Below, piece after piece: positions 40,304-48,646 of a DNA stretch of 64,000 bases. Position 1 is the first letter of the stretch, and each line of letters opens with the position of its first letter. This DNA is from Halonotius sp046719765 (GTDB lineage Archaea > Halobacteriota > Halobacteria > Halobacteriales > Haloferacaceae), in contig NZ_JABEBY010000001.1 in the NCBI RefSeq assembly GCF_046719765.1, positions 124,001 to 188,000 on the forward strand, in the 5' to 3' direction. The notes under the pieces are model-generated. The model was not told where the DNA came from, ran no database searches, and saw only the letters and a program-made list of their open reading frames with translations. The position numbers and the translations under genes are program-made.

Positions 40304-41577
40304 CCGCGCACCTCCCGGAGCACGGCCGCCGCACGCTCGGCCGGATCATCGTCGGCCGGCTCGAAGGCTTCGACGGTGAGGTTCGCGCCGTACTCGTCGA
40401 TCGAAAGGCTCCCCCGAACGCGGTAGCTCCCGCCGACGAGTTCTTCGCGGATCGTGTCGGCGACGACCTCCTTATCCATCGCGTCGCGGGCGGCCTCCTT
40501 GGCGTCGGCCACGTCGCCGCCGTAGATCGCCTCGGTCAGCTCCGCGCCGATGATCGCTGTGACGGTCGCGGTGCCGTCATCGAGGATCGCTTTGATCCGG
40601 AGGTCGTCCTCGCCGTCGACCGCGCCGTGAACGCGGCACTGGTCGTTTTGGATCGCCCGTCCGCACTCCGGACAGCGTTCGATCAGTCCGGAGCCGTCGC
40701 GGACTTCGAGCACGTTGCCGACGACCTCAACATCGAACAGCCCACCGCTGTCGACGGCCTCGCCGAGCGTGAGCCGTGGCGCGGAGTCTGTGACCGCGAC
40801 CGGCTCCGCAAGCGGCGTAACAGTGGAAAACTCCGAGAGGTTGATCGACGGCGAGCCACGATACTCCCGGACGTACACGTCTTCGATCCGGACGCTCGCG
40901 CCCGGTTCAACATCCGGGTGGGGATTCCAGTCGGTAAACGGGAGTCGGGCGGTTTCGTCGGCGACGACGCCCGAGAGGATCTCGGTTTCACCGTTGCGGC
41001 CGTCGATTGTTCGGCTGTCGACCTCCTGGATCTGTACCTCGATATTCCGGCCGCGATCACCGGGTGAGAGATCGATCAGGTCGCTGTCGCCGCCGATCTG
41101 GGCGTCCGTCTCAACGGGCTCGTCGGCCATCGCCACCGACGTTGAGGAGCCGAGATTGAGCTCGGGGTTGCCCTCCCATTCGCGGACACCGGCGTTGCCG
41201 ACGACCAGTGAGTCGCCGGCCTCGAAGCCGAAATCCTGCCAGGCGGTGTAGGAGATGGTACCGGTTTCGTCGCCAAAGCGACCCTCCCGGATCGTCTGTT
41301 CTTCACCTTGGTACTGGATCGTCCGGGTGCCGACGGTCAGCACGCGGACGGTGACGGTCACGTTGTTCAGACCGGTCGTGATCTCCGAGAGCGCGACCGA
41401 CTCCGGCTTGGCGGCGTCGCCACCACCATCGCCGTCGCCGTGTTTCCGGCGAATGCTCTGTTTGGCCTCATCCAGTGGAACACTGTACTGCAGCAGCGAT
41501 TCCAGATCCGCTTTGACCTCCTGTTTGTCAACGCCGAGAGCGGAGGCGAGCTCCTCGGCATGGGTGTCTACGTCCAT
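40300..41577 (-). CDS. rpa1: replication protein A, multi-OB plus zinc finger (RPA1-like)
   Basis: 425 residues from the ATG at 41577, set by box A 24-32 bases upstream; the reading from 41646 starts before that box. A helical N-terminus (about 5-45), OB fold 1 (about 70-150, VTVTVRVLTVGTRTI), OB fold 2 (about 178-262), and a third OB half interrupted by a zinc finger (RCPECGRAIQNDQCRVHG, about 303-320). It coats single-stranded DNA in replication, recombination and repair. First gene of rpa1-rpap1-rpe with overlapping starts and stops, so the three are translated together. Confidence 0.92.
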   Translation of the reverse strand: MDVDTHAEELASALGVDKQEVKADLESLLQYSVPLDEAKQSIRRKHGDGDGGGDAAKPESVALSEITTGLNNVTVTVRVLTVGTRTIQYQGEEQTIREGRFGDETGTISYTAWQDFGFEAGDSLVVGNAGVREWEGNPELNLGSSTSVAMADEPVETDAQIGGDSDLIDLSPGDRGRNIEVQIQEVDSRTIDGRNGETEILSGVVADETARLPFTDWNPHPDVEPGASVRIEDVYVREYRGSPSINLSEFSTVTPLAEPVAVTDSAPRLTLGEAVDSGGLFDVEVVGNVLEVRDGSGLIERCPECGRAIQNDQCRVHGAVDGEDDLRIKAILDDGTATVTAIIGAELTEAIYGGDVADAKEAARDAMDKEVVADTIREELVGGSYRVRGSLSIDEYGANLTVEAFEPADDDPAERAAAVLREVRG

Positions 41578-41600
41578 CACACGGAGCTTCGACGGCCCGG

Positions 41601-41609
41601 GATAAAAAC
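41601..41609 (-). promoter_or_regulatory. box A for rpa1 operon
   Basis: Minus strand GTTTTTATC, 24-32 bases before the rpa1 ATG (41577). The divergent gene at 41688 shares this 110-base region. Confidence 0.6.
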
Positions 41610-41687
41610 TATTGCCGCGCCGACACGCATTGGTCTGACTTTCCACCCCGGGGAACTGCTAAGTGGCTTCCCGCACCACAGGAAGAT

Positions 41688-42083
41688 ATGAGCGAAGCCG
41701 CAGCCGAGCTGCCGACCGTGGAGTATGAGACCCGCATCGAGGACGGACAAACGATCATCGACGTGACCGGAGAGAGCGAGGTCGCGTTTATCATCCAGTC
41801 GGCAGGCGGCGAACGCATCTACTTCCCACCGGAGGAGATGGACGAAAAACCGGCCGCCGACCCCGACAGCCCCTATCAGGGAAGCGATGACCCCTACGAT
41901 AGCCCCTACGAAGCCGACAGTCCCTACCAGCCGGCCGACGCCGACAGCCCGTATCAGCCGAGCGAAGACGAGGAGGATGTGAGTACGCGCGGCGTGACCG
42001 AAACCCGAACCGGGTTCAAGATCACCCATCCCGAACCGGCCGCCGAGATCACCGTCGTCCGTCGGGCTGAAGCTGAAGCCTAG
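41688..42083 (+). CDS. haloarchaeal protein with DSPYQ-type repeats
   Basis: 131 residues. The N-terminus (about 10-50) is beta-rich (VEYETRIEDGQTIIDVTGESEVAFIIQ). The middle (about 57-90) holds a run of near-repeats around D-S-P-Y-Q/E: DSPYQ, DDPYD, DSPYE, DSPYQ, DSPYQ, each separated by a few acidic or Pro/Ala residues. The end (TRTGFKITHPEPAAEITVVRRAE) is again beta-like. No known domain. Tyr-Pro repeats suggest a flexible binding arm. Divergent from rpa1 with about 110 bases between starts, so a shared control region is possible. Confidence 0.65.
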   Translation: MSEAAAELPTVEYETRIEDGQTIIDVTGESEVAFIIQSAGGERIYFPPEEMDEKPAADPDSPYQGSDDPYDSPYEADSPYQPADADSPYQPSEDEEDVSTRGVTETRTGFKITHPEPAAEITVVRRAEAEA

Positions 42084-42139
42084 CTCCTCACCCTCGACGT
42101 TTTCCGCAAAAGGGTCAGCAGAATCGGTACTGTGATCGG

Positions 42140-43186
42140 TTAGGCGAGGCCGTCGTTGTAGACCGCAAGCAGATCGTCGGCGACCTCGTCCCACGTTCGG
42201 GGCTCGTACTCCGGTGGCCCCTCGCGTGCCAGTGCCTCTTTGATTCCCTCGGCGATCGAATCCGAGTGGGTAGTCACCTCGATCAGACAGTCATCCGGCA
42301 GCGTCTCCCGGACACCGCTGGGTGTGGCGACAACCTGACAACCGGCGGCCAGCGCCTCGGTGATCGTCAGCCCGAATGGCTCGGCCCGCGAGGGAGAGAT
42401 GAACACGTCGGCGGCCTCGTAGTAGTCGCCGAGCTCCTCCTCGGGGATGTAGCCCGCAAACTGCACGCGGTCGTCGATCCCGAGCAGCTCGGCGAACATC
42501 TTGAGGTGGTCGGTCTGGTGGCCCGAGCCGCCGAGTACGAGCGTCGCATCCGTCTCACCGAGCTTCCGCATCGCATACAGCAGATGGGTGATCCCCTTCT
42601 GGTCGGTGTGACGGCCGACGAAGAATAGCATCGGGCCGTCGATCCCGAGTTCGCTTTTGATGTCGACGCCGCCGGCCTCGACGGAGGTAAAGCCGTTGTG
42701 GACGACAGTTGAGTCCGCGCCGTAGAGCTCCAGCACGTCCTGGCGGACGATATCGCTGACCGAGATCAACACATCGGCTTGGTCGGCGACGCGCTGTTCG
42801 GTTTCGACCTCCCGCTCCGGCGGGTTGATGTTGCGATCTGTCGACAGCGAGTGAAACGACGACACCCATGTCGCGTCGGTTTCGCGTTTCGCCCGCAGCC
42901 CTGGTCCGTAGCCGAACCAGTCGTTGGTGTGGGCGATATCGACCGTTTCGGCGAGTTCGACAAATGTGTCGCCCATGCGGCCGACCCGGGAGATGATATC
43001 GCCGTCGCCCGTGTCGACGCTGTAGATGTTGTCGTAGTCGTCAGGGGCGTACTCCGCGGGGAGCAACAGTTTCTGCTCGATGTCCTTCCGTTCGAAGGCG
43101 TGGAACACCTCGGCGACATAGGTGTCGAGCCCGCCGGTCACGTTCGGTGGGAACCCCCACCCTAAGGTAAGTACGCTCGGAGCCAT
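42140..43186 (-). CDS. family 4 glycosyltransferase
   Basis: 348 residues from the ATG at 43186. The N-terminal domain opens with LTLGWGFPPNVTGGLDTYVAEVFHA (about 5-29), the acceptor-side Gly-rich loop of GT4 and glycogen-synthase-like enzymes. The C-terminal domain has LFFVGRHTDQKGITHLL (about 200-216), and the nucleotide-sugar motif PSRAEPFGLTITEALAAG (about 280-297) with the E-x7-E signature. Cytoplasmic GT-B enzyme, retaining. Could act in glycogen-like polymer, trehalose or surface glycan synthesis; donor and acceptor unknown. Confidence 0.88.
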   Translation of the reverse strand: MAPSVLTLGWGFPPNVTGGLDTYVAEVFHAFERKDIEQKLLLPAEYAPDDYDNIYSVDTGDGDIISRVGRMGDTFVELAETVDIAHTNDWFGYGPGLRAKRETDATWVSSFHSLSTDRNINPPEREVETEQRVADQADVLISVSDIVRQDVLELYGADSTVVHNGFTSVEAGGVDIKSELGIDGPMLFFVGRHTDQKGITHLLYAMRKLGETDATLVLGGSGHQTDHLKMFAELLGIDDRVQFAGYIPEEELGDYYEAADVFISPSRAEPFGLTITEALAAGCQVVATPSGVRETLPDDCLIEVTTHSDSIAEGIKEALAREGPPEYEPRTWDEVADDLLAVYNDGLA

Positions 43187-43334
43187 ATCAGTGCAGTCCA
43201 CCCACCACCACTTAGGGGTTGGCCCTCCGACGTTCTGTGCCGACGCAGCGAGATCGGCGATCCGTTACGAGACAGCGACCGCCGAACGCTCGCGGAAGCG
43301 ATATCTTAACCGAGACGCGCACAAACACGGACGT

Positions 43335-43499
43335 ATGAGTCTCGAAGCCACATATCAGTGTCCGCACTGCGGAACCGAGCAGACGTTTTACCGCACCGCA
43401 AGCACCACCCTGCATCTCGGCGAGAAAACAAAATGGGCGTGTGCCGAGTGCGACTACGCGTTCGCCAAGATCGGCGATATCACGACGCTGCCGGCCTGA
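43335..43499 (+). CDS. 54-residue zinc-ribbon protein
   Basis: 54 residues from the ATG at 43335; the longer reading from 43122 runs through the divergent gene's promoter. Two knuckles, CPHC (9-12) and CAEC (about 36-39), separated by HLGEKTKW, make a compact zinc ribbon. Small zinc-finger proteins of this sort are abundant in haloarchaea and mostly uncharacterised; some affect biofilm and swarming. An AT-rich ATATCTTAA (around 43300) may be the promoter. Its stop codon lies at the edge of a 28-base tandem duplication. Confidence 0.75.
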   Translation: MSLEATYQCPHCGTEQTFYRTASTTLHLGEKTKWACAECDYAFAKIGDITTLPA

Positions 43500-43553
43500 C
43501 TTCCCGATCAGCTCGTGTCACCGGCGACTTCCCGATCAGTTTGTCTCACCGGC
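43498..43553. repeat. 28-base tandem duplication at a stop codon
   Basis: Two adjacent 28-base units (43498-43525 and 43526-43553) starting GACTTCCCGATCAG and ending TCACCGGC, with three differences by hand count. The first unit starts inside the stop codon of the zinc-ribbon gene. Confidence 0.8.
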
Positions 43554-43665
43554 CCCGCGGGCGCGCACAGCCTCACAGCCCGCGGCGGCGATACGGCTAA
43601 GATGCTTCCGTTCATACAGGTCGACATGGGCAGGGCGTCACGCAAACCGGGAGTGAGCGCGGGCC

Positions 43666-44529
43666 ATGGCTGACGGTGAGTATCAGATAGCCGATACAAC
43701 AGGGCGGTTTACGATCGCGGTCAAGGACGGCCGCAAGCTCAACGACATCTCCTGGGAGTCGGGGCGTCTCCTGCTGTCGAACAAACGGCTCATCCTTGTC
43801 GGCAACGACGGGAAGCGAACGATCCGGCTGTCGGAGGTCACAGGGCTGTCCGGCCGGGATGACGCCACCCAGTCGATCGGCGCGCTGTCGAACTACCTAA
43901 GCATCAATATCGGTGAGGACGTGATCGTCGTCGCACCCAACGACCACGAGGCGTTCAAAACCGACTTTTTTGAGGCGATACTCGGCGAGACGGTGGTCAA
44001 GGCCAAACATCCGGCTGTCGAGGGCGGGGTGGTGCAGGATACAACCTGGGAAACAGCCAGGCTGGCTGTCGAGCCCGAATCGCTGGTCGTGACGCTGAAA
44101 AGCGGGGGGCTCGTCGAGTTGGAGCTCGATGAGATCAGCGGGATCGACACCGAAGAACGAACCGTCACCGACGACAAGCGAACCGTCATCGAGGTATCTC
44201 ACGCCGAGGGGACAACAAATGTGGAAACACATCTGACGGGACGCTCACAGACCTGTCTCTTCATCCAGGCGTTTCTGCGAGAGGGTGAACGACGCAGCCA
44301 GACGGATCTCGAGCTTGATCCCTCCGAGGAGGAGGTGCTGATGGCTCTCTACTCGGGGGTCTCGCCGTTCAGCATCCCGGAGTTCATCGACCACGAGGTT
44401 GCGGCCGTTGAGGAAACCTTCGAGAAGTTCATCGAGCTAGATATCGTCGATGAGGTGCGACAGCGACGGGAGGTCACGCTCAACTCCCGTGGCCGGGCGA
44501 TCGCCAGCGACGCGATCGACGACCAGTAA
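43666..44529 (+). CDS. cheF: CheF-like archaeal taxis adaptor
   Basis: 287 residues. The N-terminal half has DGRKLNDISWESGRLLLSNKRLILVGNDGKRTIRLSEVTGL (about 21-62), a PH-like membrane or protein-binding pattern, followed by a second similar module (TWETARLAVEPESLVVTL, about 127-144). A C-terminal winged-helix part (about 215-285, VLMALYSGVSPFSIPEFIDHEV) closes. This matches the CheF-arch family that links CheY-P to the archaellum motor. No other che or arl gene lies within the window except the distant CheY at 4926. Confidence 0.8.
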   Translation: MADGEYQIADTTGRFTIAVKDGRKLNDISWESGRLLLSNKRLILVGNDGKRTIRLSEVTGLSGRDDATQSIGALSNYLSINIGEDVIVVAPNDHEAFKTDFFEAILGETVVKAKHPAVEGGVVQDTTWETARLAVEPESLVVTLKSGGLVELELDEISGIDTEERTVTDDKRTVIEVSHAEGTTNVETHLTGRSQTCLFIQAFLREGERRSQTDLELDPSEEEVLMALYSGVSPFSIPEFIDHEVAAVEETFEKFIELDIVDEVRQRREVTLNSRGRAIASDAIDDQ

Positions 44530-44537
44530 CGGCGGTG

Positions 44538-44545
44538 TGTTTATG
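44538..44545 (+). promoter_or_regulatory. box A for amphi-Trp gene
   Basis: GTTTATGC about 27 bases before the ATG at 44570. Confidence 0.5.
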
Positions 44546-44569
44546 CTGGCTGCCAGCCTATCGTGTAAT

Positions 44570-44857
44570 ATGCCTGAAGATGTGTTATTCAACACCGAAC
44601 AGCGACACACCCGCGACGAGATCGCCACATACCTCCGCAACGTCGCCGACAAGCTTGAGGCCGGGGAAGCGGTTACCCTTCGTTCCGGCTCGGAGACGGT
44701 GACCATGGAACCGCCGGCGCGACCGACGTTTGAGGTCAAAGCCGAACGAGAGGGGCCGACCGGCGGCCCAAAGGAGTTGAGCATCGAGTTTGAACTTGAG
44801 TGGGATGAAGCCGACAGCGGCAGCGAGAACGGCGGCGGCGAGCTGACCATCGAGTAG
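44570..44857 (+). CDS. amphi-Trp domain-containing protein
   Basis: 95 residues from the ATG at 44570. PEDVLFNTEQRHTRDEIATYLRNVADKL (3-30), AGEAVTLRSGSETVTMEPPARPTFEVKAERE and ELSIEFELEWDE are the features of the amphi-Trp family, with the conserved Trp in ELEWDE. These proteins form small beta-alpha assemblies of unknown role and recur in haloarchaea and sulfur-oxidising bacteria. The tail is acidic with Gly/Ser. It stands alone with its own promoter. No signal peptide. Confidence 0.85.
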   Translation: MPEDVLFNTEQRHTRDEIATYLRNVADKLEAGEAVTLRSGSETVTMEPPARPTFEVKAEREGPTGGPKELSIEFELEWDEADSGSENGGGELTIE

Positions 44858-44939
44858 CTCGATCGACGGAAGGCGGTCACTCAAATCGCGTTTTGAGCCA
44901 AGGACGCACGCAAATAGTTCCACCGCAAACGACGAGAGG

Positions 44940-45569
44940 ATGGCGGATCTCATCGAGCGACTCCAACAGCGATCGGGTGAGGCGACCCCACAGCCGCGGA
45001 TCATCAAGATGGACGACGACGCTGCCGAGGAGACATTGTCAGCGCTGTCGCCGGCCACACGCCGGCAGCTCTACCGCGCGCTGTTCGTGGAGCCCCAGAC
45101 AACCTCCGAGCTTGCCGAGACGGTCGACAGCTCGATCCAAAACGTCCAATACCATCTTGAAACGCTCGAAGACGCCGGGCTCGTCGAACCCATCGACACC
45201 GTCTACTCCGGGAAAGGCAACGAGATGACCGTGTTCGCGCCCGCCAGCGATCCGCTGATCCTCGTCGGCGACAGCGATCGGCTGCCGGCGATCCGAGAGT
45301 CGTTGCGCAACGTTGTCGGCGGGTTGGCTGTGTTGGGCGTGGCGAGTTTGCTTGTCCAATGGGTTGTTGCCCGCGAGTTCGCTGTCCGCCCCCAGCCCCG
45401 CGACGCCACGACGATGACGGCCACCGAGGATGTTGCGATGGAGACAGGCGAGGCGGCCGCCGAACCGAGCATCGAGTGGCTCATCATCGAGGTGCTCGAA
45501 CCCGGGCTGGTGTTTTTTGTTGGGGCCCTTGTCGTCGCCGCCTTCGTCATGTGGCTGCGTCGCCCGTGA
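44940..45569 (+). CDS. ArsR-like winged-helix protein with C-terminal membrane helices
   Basis: 209 residues. Winged helix at about 33-100: LSALSPATRRQLYRALFVEPQTTSELAETVDSSIQNVQYHLETLEDAGLVEPID, the pattern of ArsR-type archaeal regulators. Two hydrophobic helices (about 122-142, VVGGLAVLGVASLLVQWVVA, and about 185-205, LVFFVGALVVAAFVMWL) anchor it in the membrane, with the acidic segment between them outside. A DNA-binding protein tied to the membrane could sense envelope state. No target gene is apparent. Confidence 0.75.
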   Translation: MADLIERLQQRSGEATPQPRIIKMDDDAAEETLSALSPATRRQLYRALFVEPQTTSELAETVDSSIQNVQYHLETLEDAGLVEPIDTVYSGKGNEMTVFAPASDPLILVGDSDRLPAIRESLRNVVGGLAVLGVASLLVQWVVAREFAVRPQPRDATTMTATEDVAMETGEAAAEPSIEWLIIEVLEPGLVFFVGALVVAAFVMWLRRP

Positions 45570-45581
45570 GCGAGCGCCGGT

Positions 45582-45627
45582 TACAGGCGGCTTCGCGCTG
45601 TGAGGTACAGGCGGCTTCGCGCTGTGA
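45582..45627. repeat. 24-base-period tandem duplication after a stop codon
   Basis: TACAGGCGGCTTCGCGCTGTGA occurs at 45582-45603 and 45606-45627, identical, starting 13 bases after the stop of the HTH membrane protein. The rest of 45628-45820 shows no gene. Confidence 0.8.
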
Positions 45628-45820
45628 AATCCCCCGCCGCGGTTTATCGGGGTTGTGGACACAGGGGTATCTGTGCAACGACGTTGCCCTCCACGATACG
45701 TTGGATATGACACGCGAGTCGCCAGCAGCACCGACACGATAACAGATCGACTGACCGTGATCAGCCGACGAAGACGACAGTGGACGACTGACCGCAGCAG
45801 CGAACGGCTGGGGGCCAGCG

Positions 45821-46915
45821 ATGGCGACGACTGAGCGGCTTCGGGCGGCCGGCGGTACCACAAAGCGGTATCTCGCCGCCCTCGGCGCCGGCGGCTGGCT
45901 GAAGCTCGGTGCGGTTGTCCTGCTGTTTTCGATCGGTGCCGGCAGCGGGATGAACCTTCTCGGTGTGTTCGGCTCGAACCCGTCGGCCGGAACGATCAAC
46001 TGGCAGGGGGTCGCCGGGGCGACAGCCCTCGCGCTGGCGGTCGTCGCCGTCCTCGGCTATATCGCCGCCGTCGCCGACTTTGTCTTTGTCGCCTCGCTGC
46101 GCTCCGGGCGGCTCCCGGTGCGGTCGTACGCCAAAGCGAACCTTCGGCGCGCCGGATGGCTGCTGGCGTTTCGGGCGGCCATCGCCCTTGGCGCGATAGC
46201 CATCGTCGCCGGGGTGGTCGCTGCAACGATCGGGCTCCCGCCGTCTCCGACAACCGATCCGAGCCACGGTGAGAGCCTTCTCATCGGGCTGGCCGCGGCC
46301 GTTGCGGCCATCGGCTGGCTCACCGTTGGGACGCTGACCAACGCTTTCGTGGTGCCGATCATGCAGTACGAGCATCGCGGCCCGCTGTCGGCCTGGCGGC
46401 GGTTCACTCGTGCGATCACCGGCCAGTGGGCCGCCGTCGCCGTCTTCCTGCTTATCGCCGTCGTGATCAGCACGGTGGTCGGGATCGGGCTGTTCATCCT
46501 CAGCTTCGTTATCTGGTTTGTTGGCGGCTTGCTGCTCGTTGGCGGTGGCGTCCTCGTCGTCGAAAACGCCCCCGCGCTCGAACCGCTCGTGGCGGCAGTG
46601 CTCGTCGCCGCCTATCTTGGCTACCGGTACGCTGTTGCTGTGCTCCGAGCCCCCGTCCGGAGCTATCTACGATACTACGCGCTGTTGTTGCTTGGTGACG
46701 CCGAGCCCGCGTTGGCGATGATCACCGACGAACTCACCGGCGGGAGCGATGGCGACGATGGGGCTGGCACCGACACGCCCGCTGGAACCGACAGCGATGG
46801 CACCGAGACGGACAAGACGAGTGAGAAATCAGACCACGGTGCTGACGCCGCCACTGAACGTGATTCCAGTGATGACGCCGGCATCGATGCGGATGACACA
46901 CCCAGCAACGAGTAG
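45821..46915 (+). CDS. uncharacterised multi-pass membrane protein with acidic tail
   Basis: 364 residues. About six to eight hydrophobic helices between residues 20 and 290, with a conserved-looking loop LRSGRLPVRSYAKANLRRAGWLLAFRA and, near the end of the membrane part, RAPVRSYLRYYALLLLGDAEPALAMI. The last about 65 residues are Asp, Thr, Ser and Gly, disordered. I recognise the general look of haloarchaeal six-helix proteins of unknown function. Could be a transporter-like or envelope protein. No partner gene is clearly linked. Confidence 0.6.
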   Translation: MATTERLRAAGGTTKRYLAALGAGGWLKLGAVVLLFSIGAGSGMNLLGVFGSNPSAGTINWQGVAGATALALAVVAVLGYIAAVADFVFVASLRSGRLPVRSYAKANLRRAGWLLAFRAAIALGAIAIVAGVVAATIGLPPSPTTDPSHGESLLIGLAAAVAAIGWLTVGTLTNAFVVPIMQYEHRGPLSAWRRFTRAITGQWAAVAVFLLIAVVISTVVGIGLFILSFVIWFVGGLLLVGGGVLVVENAPALEPLVAAVLVAAYLGYRYAVAVLRAPVRSYLRYYALLLLGDAEPALAMITDELTGGSDGDDGAGTDTPAGTDSDGTETDKTSEKSDHGADAATERDSSDDAGIDADDTPSNE

Positions 46916-46932
46916 CTTCAGAGAGCCAAGAT

Positions 46933-46970
46933 CGACGCACGGATAAATCGGCGACGCACCGATAGATCGG
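46933..46970. repeat. 19-base imperfect tandem duplication
   Basis: Units 46933-46951 and 46952-46970 (CGACGCAC then a variable AT-rich part, ending ATCGG) match at most positions. It begins 18 bases after the stop of the membrane protein gene and lies between convergent genes. Confidence 0.65.
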
Positions 46971-46976
46971 CTCGAC

Positions 46977-47960
46977 CTACAGCTCCTCGACGGAACGGAG
47001 CTGATCGGCGTACTCCGACATCCGGACGAAATCGATCCGCACCCAGTAGTCGGTGCCATCGTAGCGGGTGAGCCATTCGCCCTCCGACGCATACGGCATG
47101 AACAACGCCGGCTGGCTGACAAACCGGTCGGCGACACCCTCGAAGACCCCGTCTTCCACGTCGTCGAAGCTACCCTTGTAGAAGGAGCCGTCATCGATCA
47201 CCATCGCAAAAAAGTCGCGTTCGGCGTCGCTGAGGCCGGTCAGTTCGAACCGATGGGTTGCGCGGATATCCCGTCCGAACGCCGCCAGGGAAGCCGCGCG
47301 CTCGGTTGCCGTATAGGCAAACACATCGAGTGAGACAGTCGTTGGTTCGACCGCCACCGTCACCGGATGGCCGTCGACACCGATCGTCTCGTAGTCGGGT
47401 TCAGGGACGAGCACCGACGCCTCGCGGTCGGCCGGCGGATACCACGCCTGTCGCTCGGGCGACGCCGGAAACGCGGCATCGACCCCCTCGGACTCGTTTG
47501 CCTCCTGGATCTGACCGATCAGTCGCGGGAGAAAGTGAAGCCGCTCCCGGTCGACCGCCGGCAGCTCGTCGAAGCTGATCTCGGGGGTTCGGTCGGCGTC
47601 GTCCCCATAGACCGTCAGCGAGATGAGATACTCGGTGCGGTCGCGCTGCCGGTCGGTCTCCTGCCACTCGATATCGTAGACCGAGCCGTTGTACCGGACG
47701 GGTCGATCGGGCTGATACGGCGGGTTCCCACGGCCGTCCGGACTCGTGCGGTTTGTCCCGCCGGCGACGGTTTCGGCGACCAGTTCGGTCGTCTCGGTGT
47801 CGCGGCTGTCCGGTGTGGTCGTCGCCTTGGTTGCGATATCGGTCGCGGCGGATACCGGTTCGACAAACATCGCGGCGTCGGGATCGGCACAGCCGGCCAG
47901 TCCGGCGGTCAGCCCGACCGCACAGCCGGCGAGGAGCTTGCGTCTGGAGAGCGAGGGCAT
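46977..47960 (-). CDS. Tat-dependent lipoprotein, function unknown
   Basis: 327 residues from the ATG at 47960 (MPSLSRRKLLAGCAVGL), chosen because this places a twin-arginine motif SRRKLL right after the start, with lipobox LAGC near residue 20; the reading from 48047 would overlap the neighbour gene. The mature protein is beta-rich with many Tyr, Asp and Thr and no recognised domain. It should be exported folded and tethered outside the cell by lipid. The upstream gene at 48025 ends 65 bases away on the same strand and may be co-expressed. Confidence 0.72.
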   Translation of the reverse strand: MPSLSRRKLLAGCAVGLTAGLAGCADPDAAMFVEPVSAATDIATKATTTPDSRDTETTELVAETVAGGTNRTSPDGRGNPPYQPDRPVRYNGSVYDIEWQETDRQRDRTEYLISLTVYGDDADRTPEISFDELPAVDRERLHFLPRLIGQIQEANESEGVDAAFPASPERQAWYPPADREASVLVPEPDYETIGVDGHPVTVAVEPTTVSLDVFAYTATERAASLAAFGRDIRATHRFELTGLSDAERDFFAMVIDDGSFYKGSFDDVEDGVFEGVADRFVSQPALFMPYASEGEWLTRYDGTDYWVRIDFVRMSEYADQLRSVEEL

Positions 47961-48024
47961 ACCGTCGAAGGCGTCGCCGTCGGTATAGGTGTACGGCCGT
48001 GTTTCCAGCCGTGAAACTCGCCGT

Positions 48025-48423
48025 TCACTCGTCGGCGTCGTCGACACCGAACGCCGCCAGAGAGGCCTGATCCGGGTTGTCGACGGGGGCAGATGTCGAC
48101 GCCTCGGCAGGTGTCGGCTGGTTGCTGTGCCGAACCGGCGACGGGGTGTCGCCGCGCGTGATCGTTTCCATCACCGTCTCGGCGATAGTGATCGCTTCCG
48201 TGCGGGAGACGCCCTCGGCAAAGATCGGATACACCGGGCCGTAGCCGGCCAACCCCTTGACCGTCCAGGCGTCGACGGCATCGGGGTCGTCGGCAGTAGT
48301 CGCTGGCTCGGTCGGCCGCACAAGGAGTGAGCGACCGTCACCGCGGTAGCGGAGGCTGAGATGTGTCGCCAGGTGAGTGCTGACGACCCAGCCATCGGGG
48401 CAGGGTGGCGTTGTGTCGGCCAT
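48025..48423 (-). CDS. small uncharacterised haloarchaeal protein
   Basis: 132 residues from the ATG at 48423 (MADTTPPCPDGWVVSTHL); a start two residues earlier is possible. The first about 75 residues look folded (LSLRYRGDGRSLLVRP ... TVKGLAGYGPVYPIFAEGVSRTEAITIAETVMETI); the last 45 are Pro, Ser, Thr and Asp-rich. It has no signal and no recognised motif. The gene lies directly upstream of the Tat lipoprotein, same strand. Confidence 0.55.
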   Translation of the reverse strand: MADTTPPCPDGWVVSTHLATHLSLRYRGDGRSLLVRPTEPATTADDPDAVDAWTVKGLAGYGPVYPIFAEGVSRTEAITIAETVMETITRGDTPSPVRHSNQPTPAEASTSAPVDNPDQASLAAFGVDDADE

Positions 48424-48615
48424 CACCATGCGTACTGCTGGGTGACAACGGGCTCAAAGATATCGGTTTTCCGTCGTTGCTCTCTTCGCGGTGTCAGTTG
48501 ACACGACTAATCAAGATGCAGATACTCCGACGGTAGCTCTGCTTATCGGGTAACTGCAGGCAGCGCAATCTTTGGTAATGTGATGAAATTCAGACTATAG
48601 TGGAATTCAAACAGG

Positions 48616-48623
48616 TTATATAT
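48616..48623 (+). promoter_or_regulatory. box A for sequon-rich lipoprotein gene
   Basis: TTATATAT centred about 27 bases before the ATG at 48647, in an AT-rich stretch (48560-48646) unlike most of the window. It predicts a nearly leaderless transcript. Confidence 0.7.
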
Positions 48624-48646
48624 CCGTAGTTTTGTTATGACTATGT

